Shown here one piece after another: positions 19,067-27,258 of a DNA stretch of 64,000 nt (position 1 is the first letter of the stretch; every line of letters begins with the position of its first letter). This DNA comes from Candidatus Peribacterales bacterium (GTDB taxonomy: Bacteria > Patescibacteriota > Gracilibacteria > Peribacterales > Peribacteraceae). The notes below the pieces were generated by a model. The model did not search any database, was not told the origin of the DNA, and saw nothing but the letters and a program-made list of their open reading frames with translations. Location of the stretch: contig JAGVDM010000006.1 in NCBI GenBank assembly GCA_020058765.1, forward strand, positions 62,001 to 126,000. The letters are read 5' to 3'. A program made the position numbers and the translations under genes.

Positions 19067-19936
19067 ATGTTCTCCGGAACCAAACCGGCGGCAGTGGTGG
19101 ATATCAGCGTTATTACGCCAGTATATAACAATGTAACGTGGATCGAGCGTTGCCTACAGAACGTTATTGATCAGCAATGTCCAACTGTAGAACATATCGT
19201 GATAGATGGCGGATCAAATGATGGCACTGTCGCTATTCTGGAAGAATATGCGAGGCGCTACCCACATATCCGCTTTGTATCCGAGAAAGATCGCGGCCAA
19301 TCGCATGCCATGAACAAGGGCATTGCGATGACCAATGGCAATGTGATCAGTTTTTTGAATGCAGATGATTCCTACACTTCCGGTACCCTCCAAAGAGCGG
19401 TAACACTCACGAAAGATCTCCCCGAACCCGGGATACTCGTGGGCGATCTGATCATACAAAACCTCGACGGCAGCATGAGCCTGAGCATGCCCGTCTCGTT
19501 TACGCCCGTAGATCATCTGGCCTCCATGCTGCTTGTGGGCAGGCTGATATGGTTCCCCGCCAACCCGAGCTCGTACTTCTACCACAAACGCGTACACGAC
19601 ATTGTTGGCGGATACGACGAAGAGAATCACTACACAATGGACATGGACTTCCTGCTCCGTGCAGGTGCTGTTTGTCATATTCGCTATGTGCACGAAATTT
19701 TCGGTGTGTTCCGCAAGCTTCCCGATACCAAAACAGTGCAGAGCAAGGCAGAAGGACTCGCAAGGGGGCGAAGCCGTGCCGTATGGCAGAATAATCGCCA
19801 CCTCATCACAAGGATCGACCGGCTTCTTGCTCCGCTGTGGATCTGCCGCTTCTTGCTCCGCGTGGCGTGCAATCAGTGCCGGTTGCACTGCGGAAAAACC
19901 GGACGCTTGTTCCGGCAGGTGATCTCCTCCCTCTAA
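19067..19936 (+). CDS. Glycosyltransferase family 2
   Basis: ISVITPVYNNVTWIERCLQNVIDQQCPTVEHIVIDGGSNDGTVAILEEYA; NADDSY. Confidence 0.9.
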   Translation: MFSGTKPAAVVDISVITPVYNNVTWIERCLQNVIDQQCPTVEHIVIDGGSNDGTVAILEEYARRYPHIRFVSEKDRGQSHAMNKGIAMTNGNVISFLNADDSYTSGTLQRAVTLTKDLPEPGILVGDLIIQNLDGSMSLSMPVSFTPVDHLASMLLVGRLIWFPANPSSYFYHKRVHDIVGGYDEENHYTMDMDFLLRAGAVCHIRYVHEIFGVFRKLPDTKTVQSKAEGLARGRSRAVWQNNRHLITRIDRLLAPLWICRFLLRVACNQCRLHCGKTGRLFRQVISSL

Positions 19937-19939
19937 TGA

Positions 19940-20011
19940 ATGGTGGAGCTGAGGGGAATCGAAGCCTTGAGCCCCCTGCTTGCAAAGCAGGTGCTCTACC
20001 AATTGAGCTAC
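19940..20011 (-). pseudogene. Degenerate tRNA-Ala copy (no pairing 5' acceptor strand, mutated T-stem)
   Basis: Nearly identical to the intact tRNA-Ala from the CCA end through the D-arm, but the acceptor 5' strand is replaced (CTTATCG opposite CAGCTCC) and the T-stem reads AAGGC/CCCCT. Confidence 0.75.
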
Positions 20012-20026
20012 GATAAGATATGTGGA

Positions 20027-20102
20027 TGGTGGAGCTGAGGGGAATCGAACCCCTAACCCCCTGCTTGCAAAGCAGGTGCTCTACCAATTGAGCTACAGCC
20101 CC
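20027..20102 (-). tRNA. tRNA-Ala(TGC), CCA encoded
   Basis: Reverse complement GGGGCTGTAGCTCAATTGGTAGAGCACCTGCTTTGCAAGCAGGGGGTTAGGGGTTCGATTCCCCTCAGCTCCACCA folds as a full cloverleaf. Confidence 0.97.
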
Positions 20103-20180
20103 AGGAATTTCGTTGAAAGAAAGAACAGTGCGGGACCGAGCATCAGCTGTTTGATTGCGACTCGCGCAAGCGCTCGTCGG

Positions 20181-20200
20181 CCAATTGAGCTACAGCCCCA
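20181..20200 (-). repeat. Third, 20-bp partial copy of the tRNA-Ala 5' end
   Basis: CCAATTGAGCTACAGCCCCA identical to 20084..20103. Confidence 0.85.
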
Positions 20201-20252
20201 ACAGGCAGCAGTGTACTAGAGGCGGCGCCAAGTACAAATGAGAGATGCAGAA

Positions 20253-21401
20253 TTACGTGAGAACTTTTTCGATGCACTCCTGGGTCACCGCACGCTTGAT
20301 TTCTAGGCCTATACGCTCGCCAACGCTCATAGGGCTGCCATACAAATAGCCGGAATATGGCGTGGAGAACGTGCCGGGTGAACCGGGAATGCGCAGGCTG
20401 ACATCGAAGATGACGATGTCTTCCTTGCCGTCCTCGGCCACTACGGCGCCCTGCAAGGCAAACGGGCCGATAATCCCCTTCTGTGCAGGATCCAGCTTCG
20501 TATTGAGCTTCTGTGTCGCCTGCACGAACTTCTCGCCTAAGTCGTATGCCTTTTCGAGCAAAGATTCTTTCACCGTAACAGCAATATGTCCTGTTTCGAT
20601 CATTTTCAGATCGATACCCGAAGCAAGCGCCTTGGTCTGCTCGGGAGCAGTCATCCGTAGGAAGCCATCGAGATTTGTCTGCCGACGTGTATCGGTACCG
20701 AGGAGTTCGAGCTCTCCTGTGAGTGGCGAGTAGAAGAAATTGAAATTCACCGGCGCGCCAACGATGTACTCCTCAATTGTGGCCTTGCGCCAGTCCTTGG
20801 TTACTTTGCCTTCCTTCTCCAGTCGAGAACCTTCCTCCTCGTAGGAAACCTCGTTATTAGCAATAAAGAACGCACGCTCGTACCCCCGCTTTGCCTCGCT
20901 CGCCTTCACAAGCACCGGACGATCGATCTGTGCAGCATGCTGGAAGATGTGCGGCGTACGGATACCTGCATCGCGCAGCAAATCGTATTGATTATATGGC
21001 TGGTCTCGCTCTTCCAGCTTGAGCAGATGTCGCGACCCAAAGATCGGCACATGGAAGTCATTCTCTACTTTTGCAAAGTCATCGAAATACACCCAGAAGT
21101 ACCTGTTATGGACAAAGAGTGTATTGAGACTGCGTAGTTTCTCCTGCACCTCTTCCGTCAGGATATCCTGGAACTTGGGCACGGTAATGAGCTCATCAAT
21201 GCATCCGCGCTCATACTCACCATCATGCTCGCGACGCAGGTACCGCTGGTACGTTTTTTCACGGCCTTTTTGGGCAACCACCACAGTGCGGAAATCAAAC
21301 TGGCTGGCTCCGTGAGCCGTATCTAGACCGCTATGACCGCCAAGAGCACCAACGGACAGGTGCTGTAGATCGTACCCCTTCAGTAGTGCAGCGACGTCCA
21401 T
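20253..21401 (-). CDS. PurP-family ATP-grasp protein (formate-dependent FAICAR synthetase-like), paralog 1
   Basis: ATIEEYIVGAPVNFNFFYSPLTGELELLGTDTRRQTNLDGFLRM; IGPFALQGAVV...IFDVSLRIPGSPG...YSGYLYGSPMSVGERIGLEIKRA. Confidence 0.8.
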   Translation of the reverse strand: MDVAALLKGYDLQHLSVGALGGHSGLDTAHGASQFDFRTVVVAQKGREKTYQRYLRREHDGEYERGCIDELITVPKFQDILTEEVQEKLRSLNTLFVHNRYFWVYFDDFAKVENDFHVPIFGSRHLLKLEERDQPYNQYDLLRDAGIRTPHIFQHAAQIDRPVLVKASEAKRGYERAFFIANNEVSYEEEGSRLEKEGKVTKDWRKATIEEYIVGAPVNFNFFYSPLTGELELLGTDTRRQTNLDGFLRMTAPEQTKALASGIDLKMIETGHIAVTVKESLLEKAYDLGEKFVQATQKLNTKLDPAQKGIIGPFALQGAVVAEDGKEDIVIFDVSLRIPGSPGTFSTPYSGYLYGSPMSVGERIGLEIKRAVTQECIEKVLT

Positions 21402-21436
21402 AGGGGGATTGTACTGGATGACGACAATCGGCGCAC

Positions 21437-21769
21437 CTATCTTTCCGCACGCCTCAGTGCCTCATTCGCCCATGCGGCATCCTCGGGGAGGAAGCGCGCA
21501 CGGCGATCCAGAATGAATTTGGCGACGAGTTTTTGAATGCTTGAGCGCCCTATAGCATCCGCGGCTTGGGCCATCTGCGGAGCAAAGCTGGGATCATTGG
21601 AAAGCAGGCATTCAATCGCCAGACGGATTTCCGGCACCTTCTTGCCCTCAACCGCTTCTCTGACATGCGCCGCTTGCCCAGCCGCCTCGCGCAGCGCCTG
21701 CGTAAGTGTGAAATCCGCTTTGTCCAAACGGACCGTATCGACGATGTGCCGATTGCGAAATACCTGCAT
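21437..21769 (-). CDS. Hypothetical protein
   Basis: In-frame ATG at 21769 (MQVFRNRHIVDTVRLDKADFTLTQALREA); 110 aa. Confidence 0.5.
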   Translation of the reverse strand: MQVFRNRHIVDTVRLDKADFTLTQALREAAGQAAHVREAVEGKKVPEIRLAIECLLSNDPSFAPQMAQAADAIGRSSIQKLVAKFILDRRARFLPEDAAWANEALRRAER

Positions 21770-21930
21770 AGGGCGGGAGTTTAAACGGTCAGTACAGACG
21801 TGCAATAGGAAAATGTATGAACTGACGCTCACCGCGGAAAATGCGCTTCTGTAGGCGATAGAACCCACTGAGCGATGTACGCAAAAAGCGGATTGCCGGG
21901 CAGGACGAGTGCGGTACACTCACTCCCTTT

Positions 21931-22797
21931 ATGTATCCCTACACCGCAGATATCCATCTGCACGCCGACGGCAAAAGGAACGGCAGAAGCCGTCATGGCG
22001 AAAAGCCGAAAGTGCTCGCTACGAGCATCCTCGAAAGTGGCGTTGATGTGTATGCCATAAGCGAACACCACTACGTCACCGAAGAAACGGAAAAAGTGCA
22101 CAGCAAGCTAGCTGGTGTAATGACGGGGAGAAAGCGAAAGCGGGAAATCGTCGGCTTCGACGGTGTAGAACTCGGCGCATCGTACAAAGGATTACCGTTT
22201 TATATCGGCTACGTATTCGAAAATCGTTTGGACGAACCGAAACCGGGGGATTTTCCTGATCACGGGATCGATATTTCCGGTGCGGAATTCCAGGATTGGC
22301 GAGCGCAACATCCGGGTATCGCGGTAGTAAATCACCCGATCGTTACACATCGGGAAAAACAGGAGGACATGCGCATCGACTACACCACAGCAATGCTGGC
22401 TGATGGGACGGTGGATGGTTGCGAAGTGCTCAATGGTGCCATTCTGCTGAATGGCAAGAACGGCTCCTCTGTACGGCGGACAGTTGGTGCAGCGCGCGCA
22501 TTCATTGCGGCACGCACGCACCGTCGCACAGCCGCAATCATCGCTTCCAGCGATGCACACTGGGGCAAATATCGCATGCCAGAAGGAGTCAAAGGCAAAG
22601 GGAAAATCGTGACGGGACCCGGGTGCGTTCGCACACGATTCATAGCAGATTCGCCGGCAGATTTCCTGGATGCGGTGCGGGACGGCCGCACCAAAGCAGT
22701 GGTCGCCGAGCAGAACAAAATCCGACAAGTGGTTGAAGAAGTCCTTGAGCAGTGCCCTGAATTGGCGAACTTCTTGCGCCTGAAGACGGAAGACTAG
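21931..22797 (+). CDS. PHP-like metal-dependent hydrolase
   Basis: TADIHLHAD, YAISEHHYVT, VVNHPIVTH, ASSDAHWGKYR: metal-ligand motifs in PHP order. Confidence 0.7.
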   Translation: MYPYTADIHLHADGKRNGRSRHGEKPKVLATSILESGVDVYAISEHHYVTEETEKVHSKLAGVMTGRKRKREIVGFDGVELGASYKGLPFYIGYVFENRLDEPKPGDFPDHGIDISGAEFQDWRAQHPGIAVVNHPIVTHREKQEDMRIDYTTAMLADGTVDGCEVLNGAILLNGKNGSSVRRTVGAARAFIAARTHRRTAAIIASSDAHWGKYRMPEGVKGKGKIVTGPGCVRTRFIADSPADFLDAVRDGRTKAVVAEQNKIRQVVEEVLEQCPELANFLRLKTED

Positions 22798-23849
22798 CCG
22801 AGGATTTCCTCGAGCCTCCCCAGTTCGATTGCCTGCTTAATGTCGCGTGCGATCCGACGACCCGTGCTCATCGGCACGTCGTACTTGAGTGCGGTATAGG
22901 GCGACCCTTCAATGAACGGATTCGTGCCAGCAACGATGCGCGCGCTGATCTCGAACACAAACACCTCCAGCTTGCGAGTGACGATTGTTTCGAGGCAGAA
23001 CGGCCCAAAGAGGCCTTTGCCACCGCACAGTTTCTTGCTCACTTCTACCACACGCTCACCCATTTCAAAGAACTGCGGCAGCATGGATTCACGAACGACG
23101 AGCGGAATGTTCCCCACGATCGTGTAACTGGTATGAATATTCGCGGTGAGCTGATCCTGCGCCTTAATGCGGCCGATGGAGTCGGCATTGCTCTCGTAGC
23201 GCTTGTCGAAGCTCATGATCTCCAGCTCACCAGTAATTGGTGAATAGAAGTAATGTGCGTACAGAGGCACGCCCACAATGTATTCCTGAATCACGAAATC
23301 GTTCTGATCGGGATACTTGCGATCCTTCACTTCGTAGAACTGCTCAGGAGTCTTCACCACAAAGTACCCGAATCCACCGCCCGCGCCGTGGAACTTCACG
23401 ATAACAGGCTTATCAATATCTTCTGGCTTTTCGAAAACTTTTGGCAGCTTAATTTGTGCTTGCAAAAGCCATTCTCTCTCCATCGTTCTGTCGGATTCCC
23501 AGTGAAGAATTTCCTTGGTGCCATAGTACATTCCCGGCATTTTCTGTACGCGCTCATGCCCCAAGTACGCCACATACGAACCATGCGGAATGATAATGGC
23601 GTTCCGTTCTGCAAGCTTCGCCTCCAGCTCCGGGTTCCAATCCGACCACTCCTTGAGCGTGATGATCTCGTCGGCTACGCCAAAGCTCTTGTACGGGCGC
23701 TCCGATCCTTCTTTGCAGATCACCAAATTGCGCATGCCCTCGTCGCGCGCACCTTTCAGTATCTGCAGCGCGGAGTGGCTCCCCATTGTCGCAATCACGA
23801 AATCCCTCGGGTTGGTGGATGCCGGCAGAATGCGCTTTGCGGTCGCCAT
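22794..23849 (-). CDS. PurP-family ATP-grasp protein, paralog 2
   Basis: FVIATMGSHSALQILKGARDEGMRNLVICKEGSERPYKSF; VIQEYIVGVPLYAHYFYSPITGELEIMSFDKRYESNADSIGRI; VFVFEISARIVAGTNPF. Confidence 0.82.
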   Translation of the reverse strand: MATAKRILPASTNPRDFVIATMGSHSALQILKGARDEGMRNLVICKEGSERPYKSFGVADEIITLKEWSDWNPELEAKLAERNAIIIPHGSYVAYLGHERVQKMPGMYYGTKEILHWESDRTMEREWLLQAQIKLPKVFEKPEDIDKPVIVKFHGAGGGFGYFVVKTPEQFYEVKDRKYPDQNDFVIQEYIVGVPLYAHYFYSPITGELEIMSFDKRYESNADSIGRIKAQDQLTANIHTSYTIVGNIPLVVRESMLPQFFEMGERVVEVSKKLCGGKGLFGPFCLETIVTRKLEVFVFEISARIVAGTNPFIEGSPYTALKYDVPMSTGRRIARDIKQAIELGRLEEILG

Positions 23850-23917
23850 GGTATTTTCGCAATTGTACAGAAATGCCCCCCACAGACAAGTTTTCCGAGA
23901 ATATTCAGTGAGGAATA

Positions 23918-24517
23918 TCAGTATTTTGCGATGTCGCGCTCCACGGCTGCGCGTACATCTGACGCAATCGGCACCTGCATAATTTGCGATGCAACCGAGT
24001 TGGTACCGAAGTGCAAATCCACAGAGCGATTATCACGTCGTACGACATGCGGGAACAATGCGGCAACGTGGAAATACGCTTCCCTTTGACCGTCTTCAAT
24101 ATCCTTCACCTGTGGGCCATCCCAGCGAATTTGTTCCCATGCACTGGGAAACTGCAATATTTGCCCCGTTGATTCACACCACAGATGACGCAGCTGTGCG
24201 AGGTGTTCTACAACGGCATGTTGGTGATGTGCCACGTGCGACTGCACTACTTCCAGAGGCACGCCTGCCTCGCGGGCGAGTGGGCCGAATACCCGACCGT
24301 AGCGGTGAAACCACTGCTGCATGAGGTACCCAACGGTGGGATGCTTGATGATCTGCTTCCATGCATCCTGCTCATGCATACCATTGTGCGCAACACGATC
24401 GAGGTGCTTCCATTCTTCTCCTTGGAGCGTGTGTTGTTCGGGTCCCGTTTTGAGTGATTGCACAGCAAACCGCCCCATCAAGCACGTCTGTGCATTGACG
24501 TAGTCATCCGTATCCAT
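23918..24517 (-). CDS. Hypothetical protein
   Basis: MDTDDYVNAQTCLMGRFAVQSLK...; 199 aa from the internal ATG; no recognised domain. Alternative start at 24559. Confidence 0.55.
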   Translation of the reverse strand: MDTDDYVNAQTCLMGRFAVQSLKTGPEQHTLQGEEWKHLDRVAHNGMHEQDAWKQIIKHPTVGYLMQQWFHRYGRVFGPLAREAGVPLEVVQSHVAHHQHAVVEHLAQLRHLWCESTGQILQFPSAWEQIRWDGPQVKDIEDGQREAYFHVAALFPHVVRRDNRSVDLHFGTNSVASQIMQVPIASDVRAAVERDIAKY

Positions 24518-24682
24518 ACCAGAGCCGCTGACGGAGACTGCTGTAGGGATAGGACTCACCGTACTCTCTCGAAAGACGTTTGCAAGAGATTCTCACAGAG
24601 CAGAGCGGAAAACTCTTCTGCGTGATGCAATCATCGCCGTACGTCTCTTCCATGGAAATAGCGAGGAATATACACTCCATAC

Positions 24683-25936
24683 ATGCTCACAAAACGACTC
24701 GTCGTGTTTCTACTCATTGCCATGATTCCCGTTGTGGTATTGGGTGCCCTGTACCCCGAAAAAGTATTCAAGGGGAGTGTGCCATCGGAGCTCTACCAAT
24801 CGGCAGATGATGCCGATGTTGTCGCCTTTGTGCGCGACGGTTGCCCGCACTGCGCAGATTTTGAAAAATTTGCACACGAGCAAGGCTGGCAGGTGGAGTA
24901 CTTCGAAATCACCGACATTTCCTCGCAACAACAATTCAGCGCACTGCAGACGCATGTTCCAGATCTACAGCAAGGAGTGCCAACGATCTTCATTGATGGG
25001 CACGTTGTACAAGGCTACACCACAAACGAAACAACAGGAGCAAAGCTCAAGGAAATCTACGACGGCTGTAAAGATACAGAGAATGAATGTCTGCCGTTCC
25101 GCGAATTCCTCGCGAGCAATGCAACAGTTGCGCTGCAAACCGCAGAGGGAACGTGCATCGAAGACTGCGAAGCAGATCTCAATACGTACACGCTCGATCT
25201 CTGGATACTCGGCAAGGTGGACCTCACAATGCTCTCTTTGCCAACACTATCGATTCTGCTCGGCTTTCTTGATGGCTTCAATCCATGCGCCATGTGGGTA
25301 CTCATTACATTGCTCACATTACTCATCAACACACATGACATAAAAAAAGTATGGATCGTCGGTGGCACCTTCCTGTTTGTAAGCGGTGCGGTGTATTACT
25401 TCTTCATCGCTGCGTGGCTCAATGCATTTCTGCTTATCGGGTACAACGTATGGGTACAGAAGATCATAGGAATTGTAGCGATAGGCGGAGGCGGTTTTTA
25501 CCTGTATGAAGCCTTTGGCAAGGATCCTAACGCATGCAATGTAACGAGCATGAGCGCACGGCAGCGCACGATCCAGCGTATGCGAAAAATTCTGCAAATA
25601 TCCACATGGCCACTCATGATTGGTGGCGTGGCGGCTTTGGCGATATCGGTGAATATGATTGAGCTTGTCTGCACTGCGGGATTGCCCGCAATTTTCACGC
25701 AGATCCTCGCCTTCAACGATGTGGGCGCCCTGGCACGCTATGGCTACATCGGGCTCTTCATCTTGATGTACATGATTGATGATTTCATCATTTTCGGCAT
25801 AGCGGTATACACGCTGCATGCCACAGGACTTACTACGAAGTATCGTCGGTTCACGCTCATTTTTGGCGGACTGCTCATGTACGGGCTCGGCCTGCTGCTG
25901 ATCTTTGCGCCAGATGCACTCGTGTTTGGTGGCTAG
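24683..25936 (+). CDS. Thioredoxin/glutaredoxin-fold domain fused to CcdA-like membrane domain
   Basis: VVAFVRDGCPHCADFEKFAHEQ...GVPTIFIDGHVVQGY, then GFLDGFNPCAMWVLITLLTLL...FILMYMIDDFIIFGIAV, several TM segments. Confidence 0.75.
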   Translation: MLTKRLVVFLLIAMIPVVVLGALYPEKVFKGSVPSELYQSADDADVVAFVRDGCPHCADFEKFAHEQGWQVEYFEITDISSQQQFSALQTHVPDLQQGVPTIFIDGHVVQGYTTNETTGAKLKEIYDGCKDTENECLPFREFLASNATVALQTAEGTCIEDCEADLNTYTLDLWILGKVDLTMLSLPTLSILLGFLDGFNPCAMWVLITLLTLLINTHDIKKVWIVGGTFLFVSGAVYYFFIAAWLNAFLLIGYNVWVQKIIGIVAIGGGGFYLYEAFGKDPNACNVTSMSARQRTIQRMRKILQISTWPLMIGGVAALAISVNMIELVCTAGLPAIFTQILAFNDVGALARYGYIGLFILMYMIDDFIIFGIAVYTLHATGLTTKYRRFTLIFGGLLMYGLGLLLIFAPDALVFGG

Positions 25937-26010
25937 GGGCAATAACACTTCTGTCCGGAACATTCTTCCCACATGGTGAAATATTGCCTATGCTCTTGCC
26001 CGCACAGTAC

Positions 26011-26085
26011 GGTGCCGTAGCCAAGTAGTAAGGCAGGGGTCTGCAAAACCCCCATACGCGGGTGCAACTCCCGCCGGCACCTCCA
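26011..26085 (+). tRNA. tRNA-Cys(GCA), CCA encoded
   Basis: GGTGCCGTAGCCAAGTAGTAAGGCAGGGGTCTGCAAAACCCCCATACGCGGGTGCAACTCCCGCCGGCACCTCCA folds as a cloverleaf with anticodon GCA. Confidence 0.96.
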
Positions 26086-26093
26086 ACATCCAC

Positions 26094-26504
26094 TTAGAGC
26101 ACCTCGAGCGAATCCGTAACAGAGAAGATGCCTGTTACGCCGTACTGTTGCCAGTGATCCGTGCTGAGCAACTCGATTGGCGTAATGACGCCAGAAGCAA
26201 CAAGCCGATTGCCTACTATGAGTGCCGGTGCTTGTTGCGAAAGAAGGGCGAGATCAATTGCGTAGAGTGATCCATCATCAAGGAGCAAACCCTTTTCGCA
26301 TTCCGCAGGCCCAAGGGTGCCATCACCCAAGCAAACGTATTCACCTTCGAGCGTGCCTCGATAGGATTGAATTTCTGTGCCGTCACTCTGCTTTGCGTTA
26401 TAGATGTACGCATTGAATGCATAAAACGCGACATAGAGCGCGGCAAGCATTGCGAGCACCGTGAAGACGATTGTTCTCCCAACGAAAAAACTGCGAAGAG
26501 TCAT
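26094..26504 (-). CDS. Hypothetical membrane-anchored protein
   Basis: 136 aa, one N-terminal TM (IVFTVLAMLAALYVAFYAF); TAGGAT 6 nt before ATG. Confidence 0.6.
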   Translation of the reverse strand: MTLRSFFVGRTIVFTVLAMLAALYVAFYAFNAYIYNAKQSDGTEIQSYRGTLEGEYVCLGDGTLGPAECEKGLLLDDGSLYAIDLALLSQQAPALIVGNRLVASGVITPIELLSTDHWQQYGVTGIFSVTDSLEVL

Positions 26505-26551
26505 GCGCGCATCCTACCACGTGCCACGTCCGCATACAGTACGCGGAATCA

Positions 26552-27115
26552 CTATTCTTCTTCCGTGGAGAATGTGAGGCTCTGGAGCACGAGCACGATC
26601 TGTGATTCCAGCGTATCTGTTACGGAAGCAGGAACCGTCGCGGTAACGGAATAGCCCATCGTGTCGCGCGTAGTGCTCACCTGGTAGAAGCGACGAGCTG
26701 GCTCATCGGTCACAGGTTGTGCAGTGAACACGTGCAGTCGTGTGGCAAGACCAGCCACTTCAATCGGCGTGCTTTCGAGAAGCTCGTAGCCGGGAAGTAC
26801 TGTGACAGATCGAATGCTTGCATCACTGTATGCCTCGGGTGTGGTGACCTGCGCGAGCAGCTCTTTGGTAACGGTGACAGTGGGGAAATGACCCGACACC
26901 GCCTCCTCTGCTTGGAAGGCAACAATCGCATCATCGGGCACACCACGCTGACGGAGCGTTTCTGGATCAATCACGCCCCACCCATTGGGAATACACAGAC
27001 CAACCTGCTCTTCCGGATCCCAATACTGCTTCTCGCAACTCACAGCTCCGCCACCGCTTCCGCCGCATGCAGCAAGGGTAAACGTACAACCGAGCGCTAT
27101 CAGAAATCGTTGCAT
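26552..27115 (-). CDS. Putative lipoprotein
   Basis: MQRFLIALGCTFTLAACGGSGGGAVSC signal peptide with lipobox; TATGCT 6 nt before ATG. Confidence 0.65.
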   Translation of the reverse strand: MQRFLIALGCTFTLAACGGSGGGAVSCEKQYWDPEEQVGLCIPNGWGVIDPETLRQRGVPDDAIVAFQAEEAVSGHFPTVTVTKELLAQVTTPEAYSDASIRSVTVLPGYELLESTPIEVAGLATRLHVFTAQPVTDEPARRFYQVSTTRDTMGYSVTATVPASVTDTLESQIVLVLQSLTFSTEEE

Positions 27116-27258
27116 GTGCGTAGCATACGCGGATCGCAGAAAATGGGGAACAGTCGCTGTTTTATGCGTCCAGACTGCGCTGGACAACCCCTATGAACCG
27201 TGGCTTGGTGTATAGGGTGAGAATTGAGCAAAACCCCGAAAGTTGATACAATAGTTTG

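Noticed and set aside
19214-20087. Minus-strand ORFs running through the tRNA-Ala region and GT2 gene
   Set aside because: They translate tRNA sequence and the antisense strand of a clear GT2 gene.
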